Assembly (NCBI RefSeq): GCF_030816075.1 | Contig: NZ_JAUSXO010000001.1 | Span: forward strand, 1,302,001 to 1,366,000 | Direction of reading: 5' to 3' | DNA length: 64,000 bases | Origin: Arthrobacter agilis | GTDB lineage: Bacteria > Actinomycetota > Actinomycetes > Actinomycetales > Micrococcaceae | Notes under the pieces: generated by a model | The model's input: only the letters and a program-made list of their open reading frames with translations | Databases searched by the model: none | Told to the model about the DNA's origin: nothing | In this document: positions 8,761-16,650 of the stretch, piece by piece | Position numbering within the stretch: position 1 is the first letter of the stretch | Layout of the letters: each line of letters starts with the position of its first letter | Made by a program: the position numbers and the translations under genes

Positions 8761-9585
8761 TCAGCTACGACGGCGGTGGGAGGGTAACGCTCCGGTGGTG
8801 GCGAGGTGTTCGGCGACGTCGAGCAGTTTGATGTTCGTGTGGGAGCTGGCCTGGGTGAGCATGATGAACGCGTTCTGGGCGGTGAGGCCGTACCTTTCCA
8901 TGAGGATGCCCTTGGCCTGGCCGATGACATCGCGGGAGCGTAGGGCATCGCGCATGTGCCCGAGTTTCGTGGCGTCGGCGAAGGCGATCGCGGCGTGGGA
9001 GGCGATGAGCAGCCCGACCTGTTCCGAGTCCTCGGTGAAGGCGTGGGGTGTTCGTCCGTACAGGTTCAGGGCGCCCAGGTTGTCGCCTTCAACGTAGAGC
9101 TGGAAGGAGAGCATGCTCGCCGCGCCCAGCTCGGCGGCCTTGCGGCTGAACTTCGGCCACCGCTGCTCGGAGGCCAGGTCAGGGACGGTGACCGTCTGAT
9201 GCTCATACACGGCGTCCAGACAGGGTCCCTGCTTGGTTTCTGACTGAAGGGCGTCCACCTTCTGGGGCAGGTCGCTCGAGGGTGCGTGGGACTGGACATC
9301 GCGTCGGCCCGTCACCACGCTGATGGAGCCTTCGTCGGTACCGGGGACGAGCTCGATCGCGGCGCGCACCAGGTGGGCGAGCACTTCCTGCGGATCATCT
9401 TCTACCTGCAGGGACCGGGCCAGCTCACTCATCTGCTCAGCCAGTCCCTCCATCTCCCCGTTCTGGTCCTTCTCTCCGGTGACCTCGTCTGTTCTCTGTG
9501 AGTCCTCACTTGCGTCGCGGGCGTCGTCGTTCCCGTCTGGTCCTGCGCCGTTGGCTACCATCCACCCAGTATGGTTCCCGCCCAC
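8761..9585 (-). CDS. GAF-ANTAR regulator, type B
   Basis: The product has an acidic, probably disordered N-terminus (~45 residues), a GAF domain at about 65-195 (QGPCLDAVYEH and LGALNLYGRTPHAFTED) and an ANTAR domain at ~205-262 (VIGQAKGILMERYGLTAQNA). The GAF subtype with MSELARSLQ and LVPGTDEGSI differs from the other copies here. The start is unsettled: GTG at 9585, ATG at 9561, or a later ATG before EGLAEQ, which has a GGGGAG-type site. It lies on the same strand as the type A gene with ~280 bases between them, so it is probably a separate transcript. Confidence 0.88.
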   Translation of the reverse strand: MGGNHTGWMVANGAGPDGNDDARDASEDSQRTDEVTGEKDQNGEMEGLAEQMSELARSLQVEDDPQEVLAHLVRAAIELVPGTDEGSISVVTGRRDVQSHAPSSDLPQKVDALQSETKQGPCLDAVYEHQTVTVPDLASEQRWPKFSRKAAELGAASMLSFQLYVEGDNLGALNLYGRTPHAFTEDSEQVGLLIASHAAIAFADATKLGHMRDALRSRDVIGQAKGILMERYGLTAQNAFIMLTQASSHTNIKLLDVAEHLATTGALPSHRRRS

Positions 9586-9765
9586 AACCCACCAGCACTG
9601 TCGTGGCGGGGCAAGGGGCAGAGCTTGGTTCTGCTCGCCCCCGCACTCAGGCGCCGTCGACGATCATGGCTGAGGTGTGCGTGACCCCTGTGACCGTGCA
9701 GCGACTAACGAATCGAGGCAAACCACCCTCATTGTGGAATCGCTGGATGGGGGTGCTCATTTGAG

Positions 9766-9867
9766 GTAGACATAGGTGCACAGTCAGTGACGAGGAATAC
9801 CCGTGGGGGCGGCTTCATCGACCAGTCTGCAGAACAAGGGTCACGCAGGAGAAGGGGATCGGCCGTC
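9766..9867 (+). promoter_or_regulatory. Conserved leader upstream of the second 'AADKE' gene
   Basis: This segment resembles 7108-7213. It opens with GGTAGACATAGG and carries a CACAGTCA string, GGCGGCTTCA and a CAGTCTGCAG-type segment before the start codon. It probably contains the promoter and 5' UTR. Which promoter class it represents is not clear by eye. Confidence 0.45.
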
Positions 9868-10152
9868 ATGTCTGAAGAAGATGTTCATAGGCTCGCCGTC
9901 GCCGCAGCGGATAAGGAACTGGCGGCGTTCGAACTGGATCACGCGGAGTTCAATCTGAAGGAAGCCGTCGTCGTGGCTCTCGAGCACGGCACGCCACCGG
10001 AGGTTATCGCGCAGATCGCCGATCTGGAACCAGAGGAAGTCCTGGATCTCATCGGCAGGGCAGAGGAGCCGGCACTCCTGACCTTGGATGAGGTCATCCC
10101 CGGCGCGGTAGCAGCGGAACCTGCGGCACCGATCGCGCGAGACCTCAGATAG
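9868..10152 (+). CDS. Conserved small acidic protein, family 'AADKE' copy 2 (94 residues)
   Basis: A paralogue of the gene at 7214, sharing VAAADKELAAFELDHAEFNL, the KEAVVVALEHGTPPEVIAQI block and EEPALLTLDEV near the C-terminus. No catalytic motif, signal peptide or membrane segment is visible, and the function is unknown. The ATG at 9868 follows GGAGAAGGGG within ~16 bases. It is divergent from the type B GAF-ANTAR gene. The two close copies bracket a pair of GAF-ANTAR genes, so a link to that signalling pathway is a reasonable inference only. Confidence 0.75.
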   Translation: MSEEDVHRLAVAAADKELAAFELDHAEFNLKEAVVVALEHGTPPEVIAQIADLEPEEVLDLIGRAEEPALLTLDEVIPGAVAAEPAAPIARDLR

Positions 10153-10655
10153 GTCCAGTGGGCTGACCCCCATCCTTCGCCGGGCGATCACCCATGAAGG
10201 ACCGGCGGTAGCTGTCGCTGACCTTCCGCGGACCGCTCAGTTAAGGTGCGTAACCAGGGGGAGGACTCCGCAATCACCAGGTCAAGAGTAGGAACCGGCT
10301 GATGCACATGCGGGTCTGTTCGCGGTGAGGCCGTAGACACGGGCAGAGTTGCCGATTAGACACACTGCATGAGTACCAGCGACTCATCGTCGGCCGTCGT
10401 TGTCTTCACCGGGCTTCCAAGCACCGGCAAATCGACCCTGCGAGCCCGTGAAGAATCACGATCGCAGGCCCTACACCGTCAAAGACACAGTAGGAGACAG
10501 TTACGCCATCATCGGTTCCGACCTCGCGGATCATGTTCCCCCTTCGATGATCCTAAAACCACACAGCGCACTATCACGTAAGCGGATCGGCTTACGGGCG
10601 GCGTTGTCGGTGCTGTCCAAGGCAGTGGTACGCGTGAGGTATAAGATCGTGGGCC
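10153..10655. other. Intergenic with gene remnants
   Basis: Apart from the P-loop fragment listed separately, no intact gene is seen. A frame around 10440-10560 has somewhat protein-like composition (KNHDRRPYTVKDTVGDSYAI) but no start, family or continuation. It may be a fragment joined to the P-loop remnant by deletion. Confidence 0.35.
10369..10450 (+). pseudogene. P-loop kinase N-terminal remnant
   Basis: An ATG at 10369 begins a frame with VVVFTGLPSTGKSTL, a strand followed by a Walker A motif as in small P-loop kinases such as adenylyl-sulfate kinase-like or AAA_33 proteins. Immediately after this, similarity ceases and the frame becomes arginine-rich noise before a stop at 10581. A full-length member would have ~170 residues or more, so this is a truncated relic. 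Confidence 0.55.
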
Positions 10656-11090
10656 ATGAGTATTCGTCTGCGCTTCATCCCGGGAATGACGGCACTGATT
10701 CTGTCTCTTCTCAGCGGATACCTTTGGACGCAAGAAGACCGGTTACTGTCCTTCACGACGGCACACATGAGTTCCGCCCTGTTGTGCCTGGGGACGCCCA
10801 TAGCCTTCGTATTGGTCGGACGAGCACTGGGATGCCGGCCCGACCTCATCAAACTCGGAGCCGTCCTACTCGCAATAGCGAGCGTGCCGATGCTCATCGC
10901 CAATGGCATCTACCTGGTGTCGTTCAGGTCAGCGGACGGAGCCGCCGCAGACATCGGCGGCTTCGGCATTGGACTCCTGGGATGGGCGGCCCTGCTGGTC
11001 ACCTCACTGGCCTGCACCATCAGTCTTCCACTGGCCATGCCTACCAACCCTGAAGATTCCACAAAGACACACCTACCCACGCAACGTTAG
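10656..11090 (+). CDS. Four-helix membrane protein, hypothetical
   Basis: The 144-residue product has four hydrophobic segments at roughly residues 8-25, 38-56, 66-88 and 100-125, and a polar C-terminal tail. No family is recognised. It starts at an ATG preceded by GTGGGCC, a poor ribosome binding site. It appears monocistronic. It is most likely an inner-membrane protein; no function is proposed. Confidence 0.6.
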   Translation: MSIRLRFIPGMTALILSLLSGYLWTQEDRLLSFTTAHMSSALLCLGTPIAFVLVGRALGCRPDLIKLGAVLLAIASVPMLIANGIYLVSFRSADGAAADIGGFGIGLLGWAALLVTSLACTISLPLAMPTNPEDSTKTHLPTQR

Positions 11091-11355
11091 GGTCCCGTCC
11101 CATGTGCACCTGAAGAGCTATGTGCGCCGCTCCTCGAATGGGAGGGTGATGGCACGGAATGTGTCCCTCATCAGCCGCTCGGAGGCGCATAAGCTTTGTG
11201 CCACTCAAGGATCCCTGACCGGACGTTCATGGGTGGGCACGATTGCATCGCGCTTCCTAGACGGTGGGCTCTACATCCAGTGGCGCTCGATACCCTCAGG
11301 AAGGGAGATCACTAACGGCGCTGGCGGACATCATGTTCTGCAGAAGAGGCAACTA

Positions 11356-11550
11356 ATGACGCGCAATAGAATCGTCGCGGTTGTCTTGGGGTGCGCACTG
11401 TTCGTCGCTTCGTGTGGAATCTACCAGGCGGGTGAAGAGACCGGCCTGGCGCAGTCTCTTCACGCCGCTCGAGGTAGCCGATTCTTATGCCGGCTTACCC
11501 TCGTCAAAGGACGCTGTTGAAACGCATCTGACCGACGGTACCTCGCTTTA
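11356..11550 (+). pseudogene. Small lipoprotein gene, apparently frameshifted
   Basis: The ATG at 11356, after AGAGGC, begins a clear lipoprotein signal: basic MTRNR, a hydrophobic core and the lipobox VASC, with the likely lipidated Cys near residue 17. In this frame a stop comes at 11520, after ~54 residues, and the last ~20 residues look random. Shifting frame near 11450 gives TPLEVADSYAGLPSSKDAVE and a stop at 11550, which reads as ordinary protein. A one-base indel in a short lipoprotein gene is the simplest explanation. Confidence 0.45.
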
Positions 11551-11816
11551 GCGGTTCGATCATCCAGGCCCATTAGGGATCACCACCACCGGTAGCTCGA
11601 GTTGCAGTCTCCGTCCAACCGAATTCGCTGCCGATACCAGCGGCGTGCTGGTCCGCATGGACACGTCCTCTGAGAGTGAGGGTTGTTCGGCGGATATGGC
11701 GCCCACCACAACAATCATTGTTCTGCCCGTGCACGTGCGGGATGAACGTCTAGGTCTGCTTTTCGACGACGAGGCAATGTTGGGCCCGGCAAGATCCACG
11801 TCGGGGTGACGAGACG

Positions 11817-12392
11817 ATGAAGCTGACCGCGCTCTCGCTACTGGTCGTTGGCATAGCTACGTTCGTCATGGCCGCCTCGGGTCAATTGAGCGCCCTTTTC
11901 ACACAATTCAATCCAACGGGTACGACCTTGAGCGGGATGGGGGCCGGGCTGCCGGTTCTGACAGTGGGACTCGGGATCTGGTTTCGACGGAACCCCACCA
12001 TGGCAACCTACGTGGACACGGCGGGTGGGTTGCCGGCACAGTACGACAGCGTGGAAGCGAAGGCCCTGCACCGGTGGTTGGAGAACCAGCGCCGCAGTCA
12101 CGACACCGGCCGGCTCGCCCGCGACAAGGTGGAGGCACTCGACAAGCTGGGGGAGTGGGGCGGGAAGCGCCGCGGTAACACCGCGGAGTTGTGGACGACC
12201 CGCCTGCGGGAGATGCACCGGCTCCGGACGGACACGGGCCGGTTCCCTACCTACGACCCCGAACGCCGGCCCGACGAGAAAGTCCTCGCAGTGTGGTTGG
12301 GTCGCCAGCGAACCTGGCAGCGGAAAGGTCATTTCCGGTCCGACCGCAGGCAACGCCTGGACGCGCTGCTACCGGGTTGGTTGACGCCGTGA
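11817..12392 (+). CDS. Helicase-associated-domain protein with N-terminal membrane segments
   Basis: Residues ~75-190 contain two copies of the helicase-associated (HA) pattern: W-x2-QRR...G-x-L...K-x2-LDKLGEWG and, later, WLGRQRTWQRKG...R-x2-RLDALLPGW. HA repeats are nucleic-acid-binding modules normally found in multiple copies on plasmid- or phage-borne actinobacterial proteins, often after a helicase. Here residues 1-60 instead form two hydrophobic helices. The architecture could be a membrane-tethered HA protein or the product of a fusion. An internal ATG at 12000 would give a soluble two-repeat protein. Confidence 0.65.
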   Translation: MKLTALSLLVVGIATFVMAASGQLSALFTQFNPTGTTLSGMGAGLPVLTVGLGIWFRRNPTMATYVDTAGGLPAQYDSVEAKALHRWLENQRRSHDTGRLARDKVEALDKLGEWGGKRRGNTAELWTTRLREMHRLRTDTGRFPTYDPERRPDEKVLAVWLGRQRTWQRKGHFRSDRRQRLDALLPGWLTP

Positions 12393-12978
12393 TTCCGCCC
12401 CTTCGACATTACGGTTCAGATGCGCCCAGCAGATTATCCGGAACCGCTGCCGGGTGGGGCGATCGATGTAGAAGTGATCCATCCGTACGCCGGTGACGAA
12501 GGTTTCGAGGATGGCTCCCGGTGACACCAGGGCACAGAGAAGCGGATACACAGAAAGGCAGAAAGGCGGAGGGCGTAGTCGACGTTGAGCTGGTGTCGGG
12601 GTCCTTTGATCGAACCGACGCGATCATTACACCGGATCAAGCGTCGCTCTCAACCTCGACGACAACGGCGCCGGCACAACCTCTCTTACCGTGTAAGTCC
12701 GACGGTGATCAGGTCGAGGGCGTGTACCCATGGTGCTTTGATTTCACCTCAGGAGGGGTTACCGCGTTCAACCACAGGTGGACGGCTTTGAGCTCCACCC
12801 TTCGGGCTCCACCCGCCCACAGGTGGATGACCTACACGAAGGTGCCCTACCGGGAGTAGTTCGCCCTCATCGCTTTCACCGTGGCGATCATCATGCTGCT
12901 ACTGCAGGGTGGCGTTCTCCCTGCGCTCGTCCGGGTAATGGGCGTCCGCGGCGTCGATGCGTGGCGACGTGCGGGCTT
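12393..12978. other. Intergenic with repeat copy 2
   Basis: No gene is supported. The only recognisable structure is the second copy of the 46-bp interspersed repeat at 12775, flanked on both sides by CCACAGGTGGA-type strings. Confidence 0.45.
12775..12820. repeat. 46-bp interspersed repeat, copy 2
   Basis: This copy matches copy 1 (7571) at about 43 of 46 positions and contains two perfect GCTCCACCC units separated by TTCGG. Unlike copies 1 and 3 it is not beside a GAF-ANTAR gene. It lies ~160 bases beyond the 3' end of a membrane-protein gene. Confidence 0.75.
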
Positions 12979-13881
12979 TCAGGTGTAGGACTCGACCCGC
13001 TCGACGGGCATGCCCGACCGCCACGCATTCAGCGCGAGGACGAGGCCGGTGATGAGCAGTGCGGTGCCGACTGCGGCGAAGGACAGAGCGTAGGTGGCAC
13101 TATTCAGGTGAAGTCCGAGCGGAGCAAGGCCGAGGGCGGCCCCGCCGAGTCCGCCGATTCCAAGTTCGGCGCGCCAAGTGTGCGAGAACGAACGCCACCA
13201 CGTTTGGGACGGAGAACCTGCACGGATCTCCGATATCCGGCGCCGCAAGGACGCGTTGTAGGTCAGTTTCTTGACGAGGGATGTACCGACCATCGCCGTG
13301 ACTGCGCCCGTGATAGCACCGTACACGGTCACGACGAACCAGTACTGATCCAGGGCGGACGAGCCATCATCGGCGGCTAGTGCGCCCCGGGAATCCAGGA
13401 CGAGGGGGATCACCATGACCGCCGCCCAGGCCAGCAGGGCGAAACCGAGCAGGAGCGCGTGCGACCGGACGGTTAGGGGGCGCAGGTCCACGGTGAAGTG
13501 TTCCTTGGCCGACGGTGTGCCCCCGCCCCACTGTCCGCGCAGGCCGAACTGGCCGAAGAAGAAACCGACTGTGGACAGCAGTGCCATCAGGGTTGGAAAC
13601 GCGATCGTCGTTGTTCCCGCGACGTCATCTTCGAAGACACTGCTGATCGAATTGCCGCTGCCGGTGAGTGTCAATAGGTAGGCCACGGCGCCAGCGGAGA
13701 CGAGCAGTGCGAGGCCTCCGACGAGGTTGCCGACGATAGCGACGATACCGACAGGGTGCGGCATCGGCGCGCCTGGCGTGGCGGTGCGCAGCCGCTCCTG
13801 AGCCCGTAACCGCAAAGCGTCCCGAACATCCGTAGGGACCCTGCGGGGGCTCTTGCCCGCTTCTCCCTTGCCTTTGCCCAT
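12979..13881 (-). CDS. Multi-pass membrane protein, paralogue of the one at 30413
   Basis: The product (300 residues) has a basic N-terminus followed by about six hydrophobic segments near residues 43-70, 92-112, 140-161, 180-200, 240-258 and 264-285. The last cytoplasmic stretch ends WRSGMPVERVESYT, closely matching YWRSHMPLGLAESFA in the protein at 30413. The segments before the two final helices align as well (VYGAITGAVTAMVG against IYGGITAAVAGTLL). The ATG at 13881 has AGGGGGA upstream; the 80 residues before it are not protein-like. No known family is recognised. Confidence 0.75.
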   Translation of the reverse strand: MGKGKGEAGKSPRRVPTDVRDALRLRAQERLRTATPGAPMPHPVGIVAIVGNLVGGLALLVSAGAVAYLLTLTGSGNSISSVFEDDVAGTTTIAFPTLMALLSTVGFFFGQFGLRGQWGGGTPSAKEHFTVDLRPLTVRSHALLLGFALLAWAAVMVIPLVLDSRGALAADDGSSALDQYWFVVTVYGAITGAVTAMVGTSLVKKLTYNASLRRRISEIRAGSPSQTWWRSFSHTWRAELGIGGLGGAALGLAPLGLHLNSATYALSFAAVGTALLITGLVLALNAWRSGMPVERVESYT

Positions 13882-14144
13882 GTACGTCCCCCTGGTTGTC
13901 TGCTCACGACTGCTCGATGCTACAGCCTCTGCGCAGAGGTCGAGCCGCAGCCTACGGTGCGAGGAGACCGCACGGGAGGACGAATGCACAGCACACCGGC
14001 CGACTACCGGGCCCAGAGTTGGCGCCGATAGGTTCCCTGACATCGCTGAAGGGACGCTCGCATGCCGCCGAGACGGATAGCTAGAGTGCAGGCGAGGCTC
14101 ACGCCAGCGGAGGCCCCACAAATTTCCGTGTCACGAGGAGACCC

Positions 14145-14172
14145 GGAGACGGAACCATGTGGTTCCGTCTCC
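14145..14172. promoter_or_regulatory. Perfect 13-bp-arm palindrome
   Basis: GGAGACGGAACCA and TGGTTCCGTCTCC are perfect reverse complements separated by two bases. It lies ~80 bases upstream of the HTH gene at 14255 and could be an operator or a strong hairpin. The 16-bp tandem duplication starts four bases before its end. Confidence 0.6.
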
Positions 14173-14199
14173 ACCCCTTTAAGTCTCCACCCCTTTAAG
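14167..14199. repeat. 16-bp tandem duplication
   Basis: GTCTCCACCCCTTTAA is repeated exactly twice in tandem, overlapping the right arm of the palindrome. A replication-slippage origin is likely. Confidence 0.8.
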
Positions 14200-14254
14200 G
14201 CGTCCATGGGCGTCAATCAGCGGTGCAGTGTTCGTTGGCTGGAATGCTGGGTCC

Positions 14255-14524
14255 ATGACAGACCAATCCCCGAACGGGCAGTCCACGCCGCTGCGGTTCC
14301 TCACCCTGCAGCAGGTCGCCGATGAGCTGAATACCAAGCTCAGCACCATCTGAGGACTCATCGCCTCCGGGGAGCTACCGGCCATTCAGATCGGCGGCCG
14401 CGGCCAGTGGCGTATTGAACGCGCCAAGCTTGAGGACTACATCACGGGCGCCTACGCCAGGACCAGCACCGACATCGCCAGCGGCGAGATCGACGTGACG
14501 GCTGCGCCTCTCACATCGGAGTGA
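14255..14524 (+). pseudogene. Excisionase-type HTH DNA-binding protein with in-frame TGA
   Basis: From ATG 14255 the frame reads FLTLQQVADELNTKLSTI, then a TGA at 14351, then GLIASGELPAIQIGGRGQWR and IERAKLEDYI without any frame change, ending at 14522-14524. Together these make an ordinary ~89-residue MerR-like excisionase or BldC-type DNA-binding protein. The stop falls at a position that relatives usually fill with Arg or Trp, so one C-to-T change (CGA to TGA) explains it. The gene is probably recently inactivated, or the stop is a sequence error. The next gene starts inside its final codons. Confidence 0.8.
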
Positions 14525-14712
14525 GCGGCCTCGGTGTCTATTACGGGCTGTGCCTGGTCGGGGGACTAGGCCCGTTCATTTACGGGGCTGTTTCCCTGCG
14601 CTGGCCTCGGCGAAAACCTGAGACGCCGAACAGCGATCGGCAAGAAATGATGCCCATGATGCTCGGCAGTACCCTGTTCTTCCTCGCAGTCTGGAACGCA
14701 GTAGGACTCTAG
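14521..14712 (+). CDS. Small membrane protein downstream of the HTH gene
   Basis: The 63-residue protein starts at a GTG overlapping the stop of the HTH gene (GAGTGA), so the two were translationally coupled. It has hydrophobic segments at about residues 3-25 and 44-62, with a short basic loop between. No family is recognised. Its tight overlap suggests a joint role with the HTH protein, now uncertain because that gene carries a stop. Confidence 0.6.
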   Translation: MSGLGVYYGLCLVGGLGPFIYGAVSLRWPRRKPETPNSDRQEMMPMMLGSTLFFLAVWNAVGL

Positions 14713-15046
14713 GGTGCCGGGGTAACAGCATTGAGCCAGACCCAGCCCTCGCGTTGAGTCTTGATCATGTGTTCCAGGAAGCGGATTTTCACCGCGGTGC
14801 GGGTGTATGCGGTTGGGTGCGCCTGGACACGGATGGCTTTGGAGAGGTAGCGGATCCACGCGTACACCGGCCGTGGTTCGGGGAAGTCGGTAGGCCGGCA
14901 GTTCTCCACGTCGAGCTCGGCCTTTGGTGGGCATGATCAGCTCCTCCCGCATCACGAACTCCTCTTGTTCGCTCGTCCATCCGCTTCCCGTAGAACTGCT
15001 GGTAGCGCTTGTTCTGGCCCACCTTGGGGACAGTACGAGGTTGCAC
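14709..15046 (-). pseudogene. Conserved hypothetical gene with two frameshifts
   Basis: Three frames on the minus strand join into one protein. A GTG at 15046 gives VPKVGQNKRYQQFYGKRMDE. A shift near 14966 gives EEFVMREELIMPTK. A shift near 14924 gives AELDVENCRPTDFPEPRPVY and TRTAVKIRFLEHMIKTQREG to the stop. Each join needs a small indel, one of them in an A-run (ACCAAAGGCC). The reconstructed ~110-residue protein is basic; I do not recognise its family but it resembles plasmid-type accessory proteins. Its stop overlaps the stop of the convergent gene. Confidence 0.55.
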
Positions 15047-15144
15047 CGACAACCAGGGTTCCTGCTGTCCCCTGTGTGCGGGAAAAGCAGCGGAGCGTAG
15101 GGAGCTTGCGCCGTGCCCCTGGGGCAGGAGGCGCACCCGCCAAC

Positions 15145-15276
15145 TCAGTTGAACTTGAAGTCCTCGTAGGTCTGGTGGGGAATCAGTCGTTTGCCAGCTT
15201 GTGCTCGTCTGACGAAGTCTGTGAGCGTCCGCGTGTCCTTGGGACTCATTCCGAGTGAGAGTAGTCGCTGCGACAC
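15145..15276 (-). pseudogene. C-terminal fragment of an unknown protein
   Basis: The frame ending at 15145 gives LLSLGMSPKDTRTLTDFVRR and AGKRLIPHQTYEDFKFN, with codon use typical of real coding DNA. No sensible start or upstream domain is found. It may be the tail of a truncated gene. Confidence 0.3.
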
Positions 15277-15525
15277 TCCTTGCGCCGAGACATTCCTCCA
15301 GCGAATCGGGTTGTTCGTGAGGTCGATCGCCGGCACCCATCTCGACCAGGGTGTGGATGTACGGGCACCCGGTGAAATTGGGGGCCCGAAATTAATCGTC
15401 GAAGATCCCGAAGATCGCCAGCAGCTGCTCGTGCGGAGTCTCCCCCGCTTCTGCGCTTCGACGCTCAGGTATCCGACGGTAAAGCACTGCGAGAAACACG
15501 CCATGGACCGCTATAGCTCGCAGCG

Positions 15526-15996
15526 CTAGGTACCCGACACGAGGTAGTTGCCGAGAGCCTCGAGCAGGCCGCGGTAACCTTTTTCGCGGTTCGGCCCGTC
15601 GGCCCAGAACTGGTCGAAGAAGACGCCGTGCTCGACGTGCGTAATCCGGGTGCCCCCCTCGATCGGTTCGAACTCGTACGACGCCACCGAGGTCGACATG
15701 TGGACCCCGTCGAGCCACATGTCGTACGTCATGACGATCCTGTCGTACTCCACGATGTCGGTGTATGTGGCCTCGTACCGCGAGACCGGACCGCCATGAA
15801 ACGCCCCTTGGTCGACGTCGCGTCCGCCGACGCGGAAGTCGAACACCCACTCGCCGGTCTTGACGGTATCGCCGCCGCCAAACCAGTGCATCTTCTGGTC
15901 CTCTGTGGCGAAGGCGTCCCAAGCGCGCTCGAGGGGAACGGGGTAATTGCGGGTAAGGGTGAAATCGGAGCGGGCGAGTCGGCGTTCAATCGTCAT
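15526..15996 (-). CDS. SRPBCC / AHSA1-type ligand-binding protein
   Basis: A 156-residue START-like fold protein. Residues 10-40 hold the characteristic LTRNYPVPLERAWDAFATED strand-helix start, followed by WFGGGD and, later, YEFEPIEGGTRITHVEHGVF. The C-terminal helix starts NREKGYRGLLEAL. Members bind hydrophobic ligands in a cavity, and those in ArsR operons are common but poorly defined. It is the last gene of an ArsR / reductase / SRPBCC operon, eight bases after the reductase. The start at 15996 is chosen because homologues begin near here. Confidence 0.85.
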   Translation of the reverse strand: MTIERRLARSDFTLTRNYPVPLERAWDAFATEDQKMHWFGGGDTVKTGEWVFDFRVGGRDVDQGAFHGGPVSRYEATYTDIVEYDRIVMTYDMWLDGVHMSTSVASYEFEPIEGGTRITHVEHGVFFDQFWADGPNREKGYRGLLEALGNYLVSGT

Positions 15997-16004
15997 GTGT
16001 AGGC

Positions 16005-16649
16005 CTATCGCGCGAAGGTGATGTGAATTGTGCCGCTCTCGGCCACTTCCGTCGTCACTTTGTGGGTGAGGTCGAGGCTGGGTAGGTCGTCCCATAGTCG
16101 AGTTCCCCGACCGAGAACAACCGGGGCCATCAATAGATGCAACTCGTCGACCAGGCCTGCGCGCAGGAAATCGCGCGCGGTGCCGACTCCACCGCCCACG
16201 CGCACATCCAGGCCGCCCGCGGCGTCGGTCGCCTCGGCAAGCACGTCCTCGATGGCACCACGGCGGAAGTGAAAGGTTGTACCGCCGTCCATCGGGATCG
16301 GAGGACGCGGTGCGGTGTGGGTAAGAACGTAGACGGGGGTCCCGTACGGTGGCCGCTCACCCCACCACCCCTTCCAGTCCGGATCGTCGGGATACGAGGT
16401 CAGGCCGAACATCGTTGCGCCCATGATCTCGGCGCCGACGCCCTCGAAGAACGCGGCGGCGTAGGAATCATCAACGCCGGTCGTGCCGGTGCCATTGGTC
16501 TCGCCGAAGCGCTCCTGCATGGTGCGGGTTGCGATATATGCCTCCGTGAGGCGCCCCCAGTCCTCACCCATCGGATTCTCGGGGGAACGGCCGGTTGTCG
16601 AGGTGTAACCGTCCAGCGAAGTGAACAGGCTCATGCGGATGCGCGTCAT
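16005..16649 (-). CDS. Dihydrofolate-reductase-like (RibD C-terminal) protein
   Basis: The 214-residue protein belongs to the DHFR / RibD C-terminal superfamily: MSLFTSLDGYTSTTG at the start, a VYVLTHTAPRPPI strand in the middle and a VGGGVGTARDFLRAGLVDEL block with LMAPVVLGRGTRLW near the end. Such stand-alone proteins are putative NADPH-dependent reductases, and most are not true folate enzymes. Its ATG begins one base after the ArsR stop codon, so the genes are co-transcribed and probably translationally coupled. Confidence 0.85.
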   Translation of the reverse strand: MTRIRMSLFTSLDGYTSTTGRSPENPMGEDWGRLTEAYIATRTMQERFGETNGTGTTGVDDSYAAAFFEGVGAEIMGATMFGLTSYPDDPDWKGWWGERPPYGTPVYVLTHTAPRPPIPMDGGTTFHFRRGAIEDVLAEATDAAGGLDVRVGGGVGTARDFLRAGLVDELHLLMAPVVLGRGTRLWDDLPSLDLTHKVTTEVAESGTIHITFAR

Positions 16650-16650
16650 G

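Noticed and set aside
14351-14353. Programmed TGA read-through or selenocysteine insertion in the HTH gene
   Set aside because: No conserved Cys/Sec position exists in the family, no insertion element is apparent, and a single CGA-to-TGA change is simpler.
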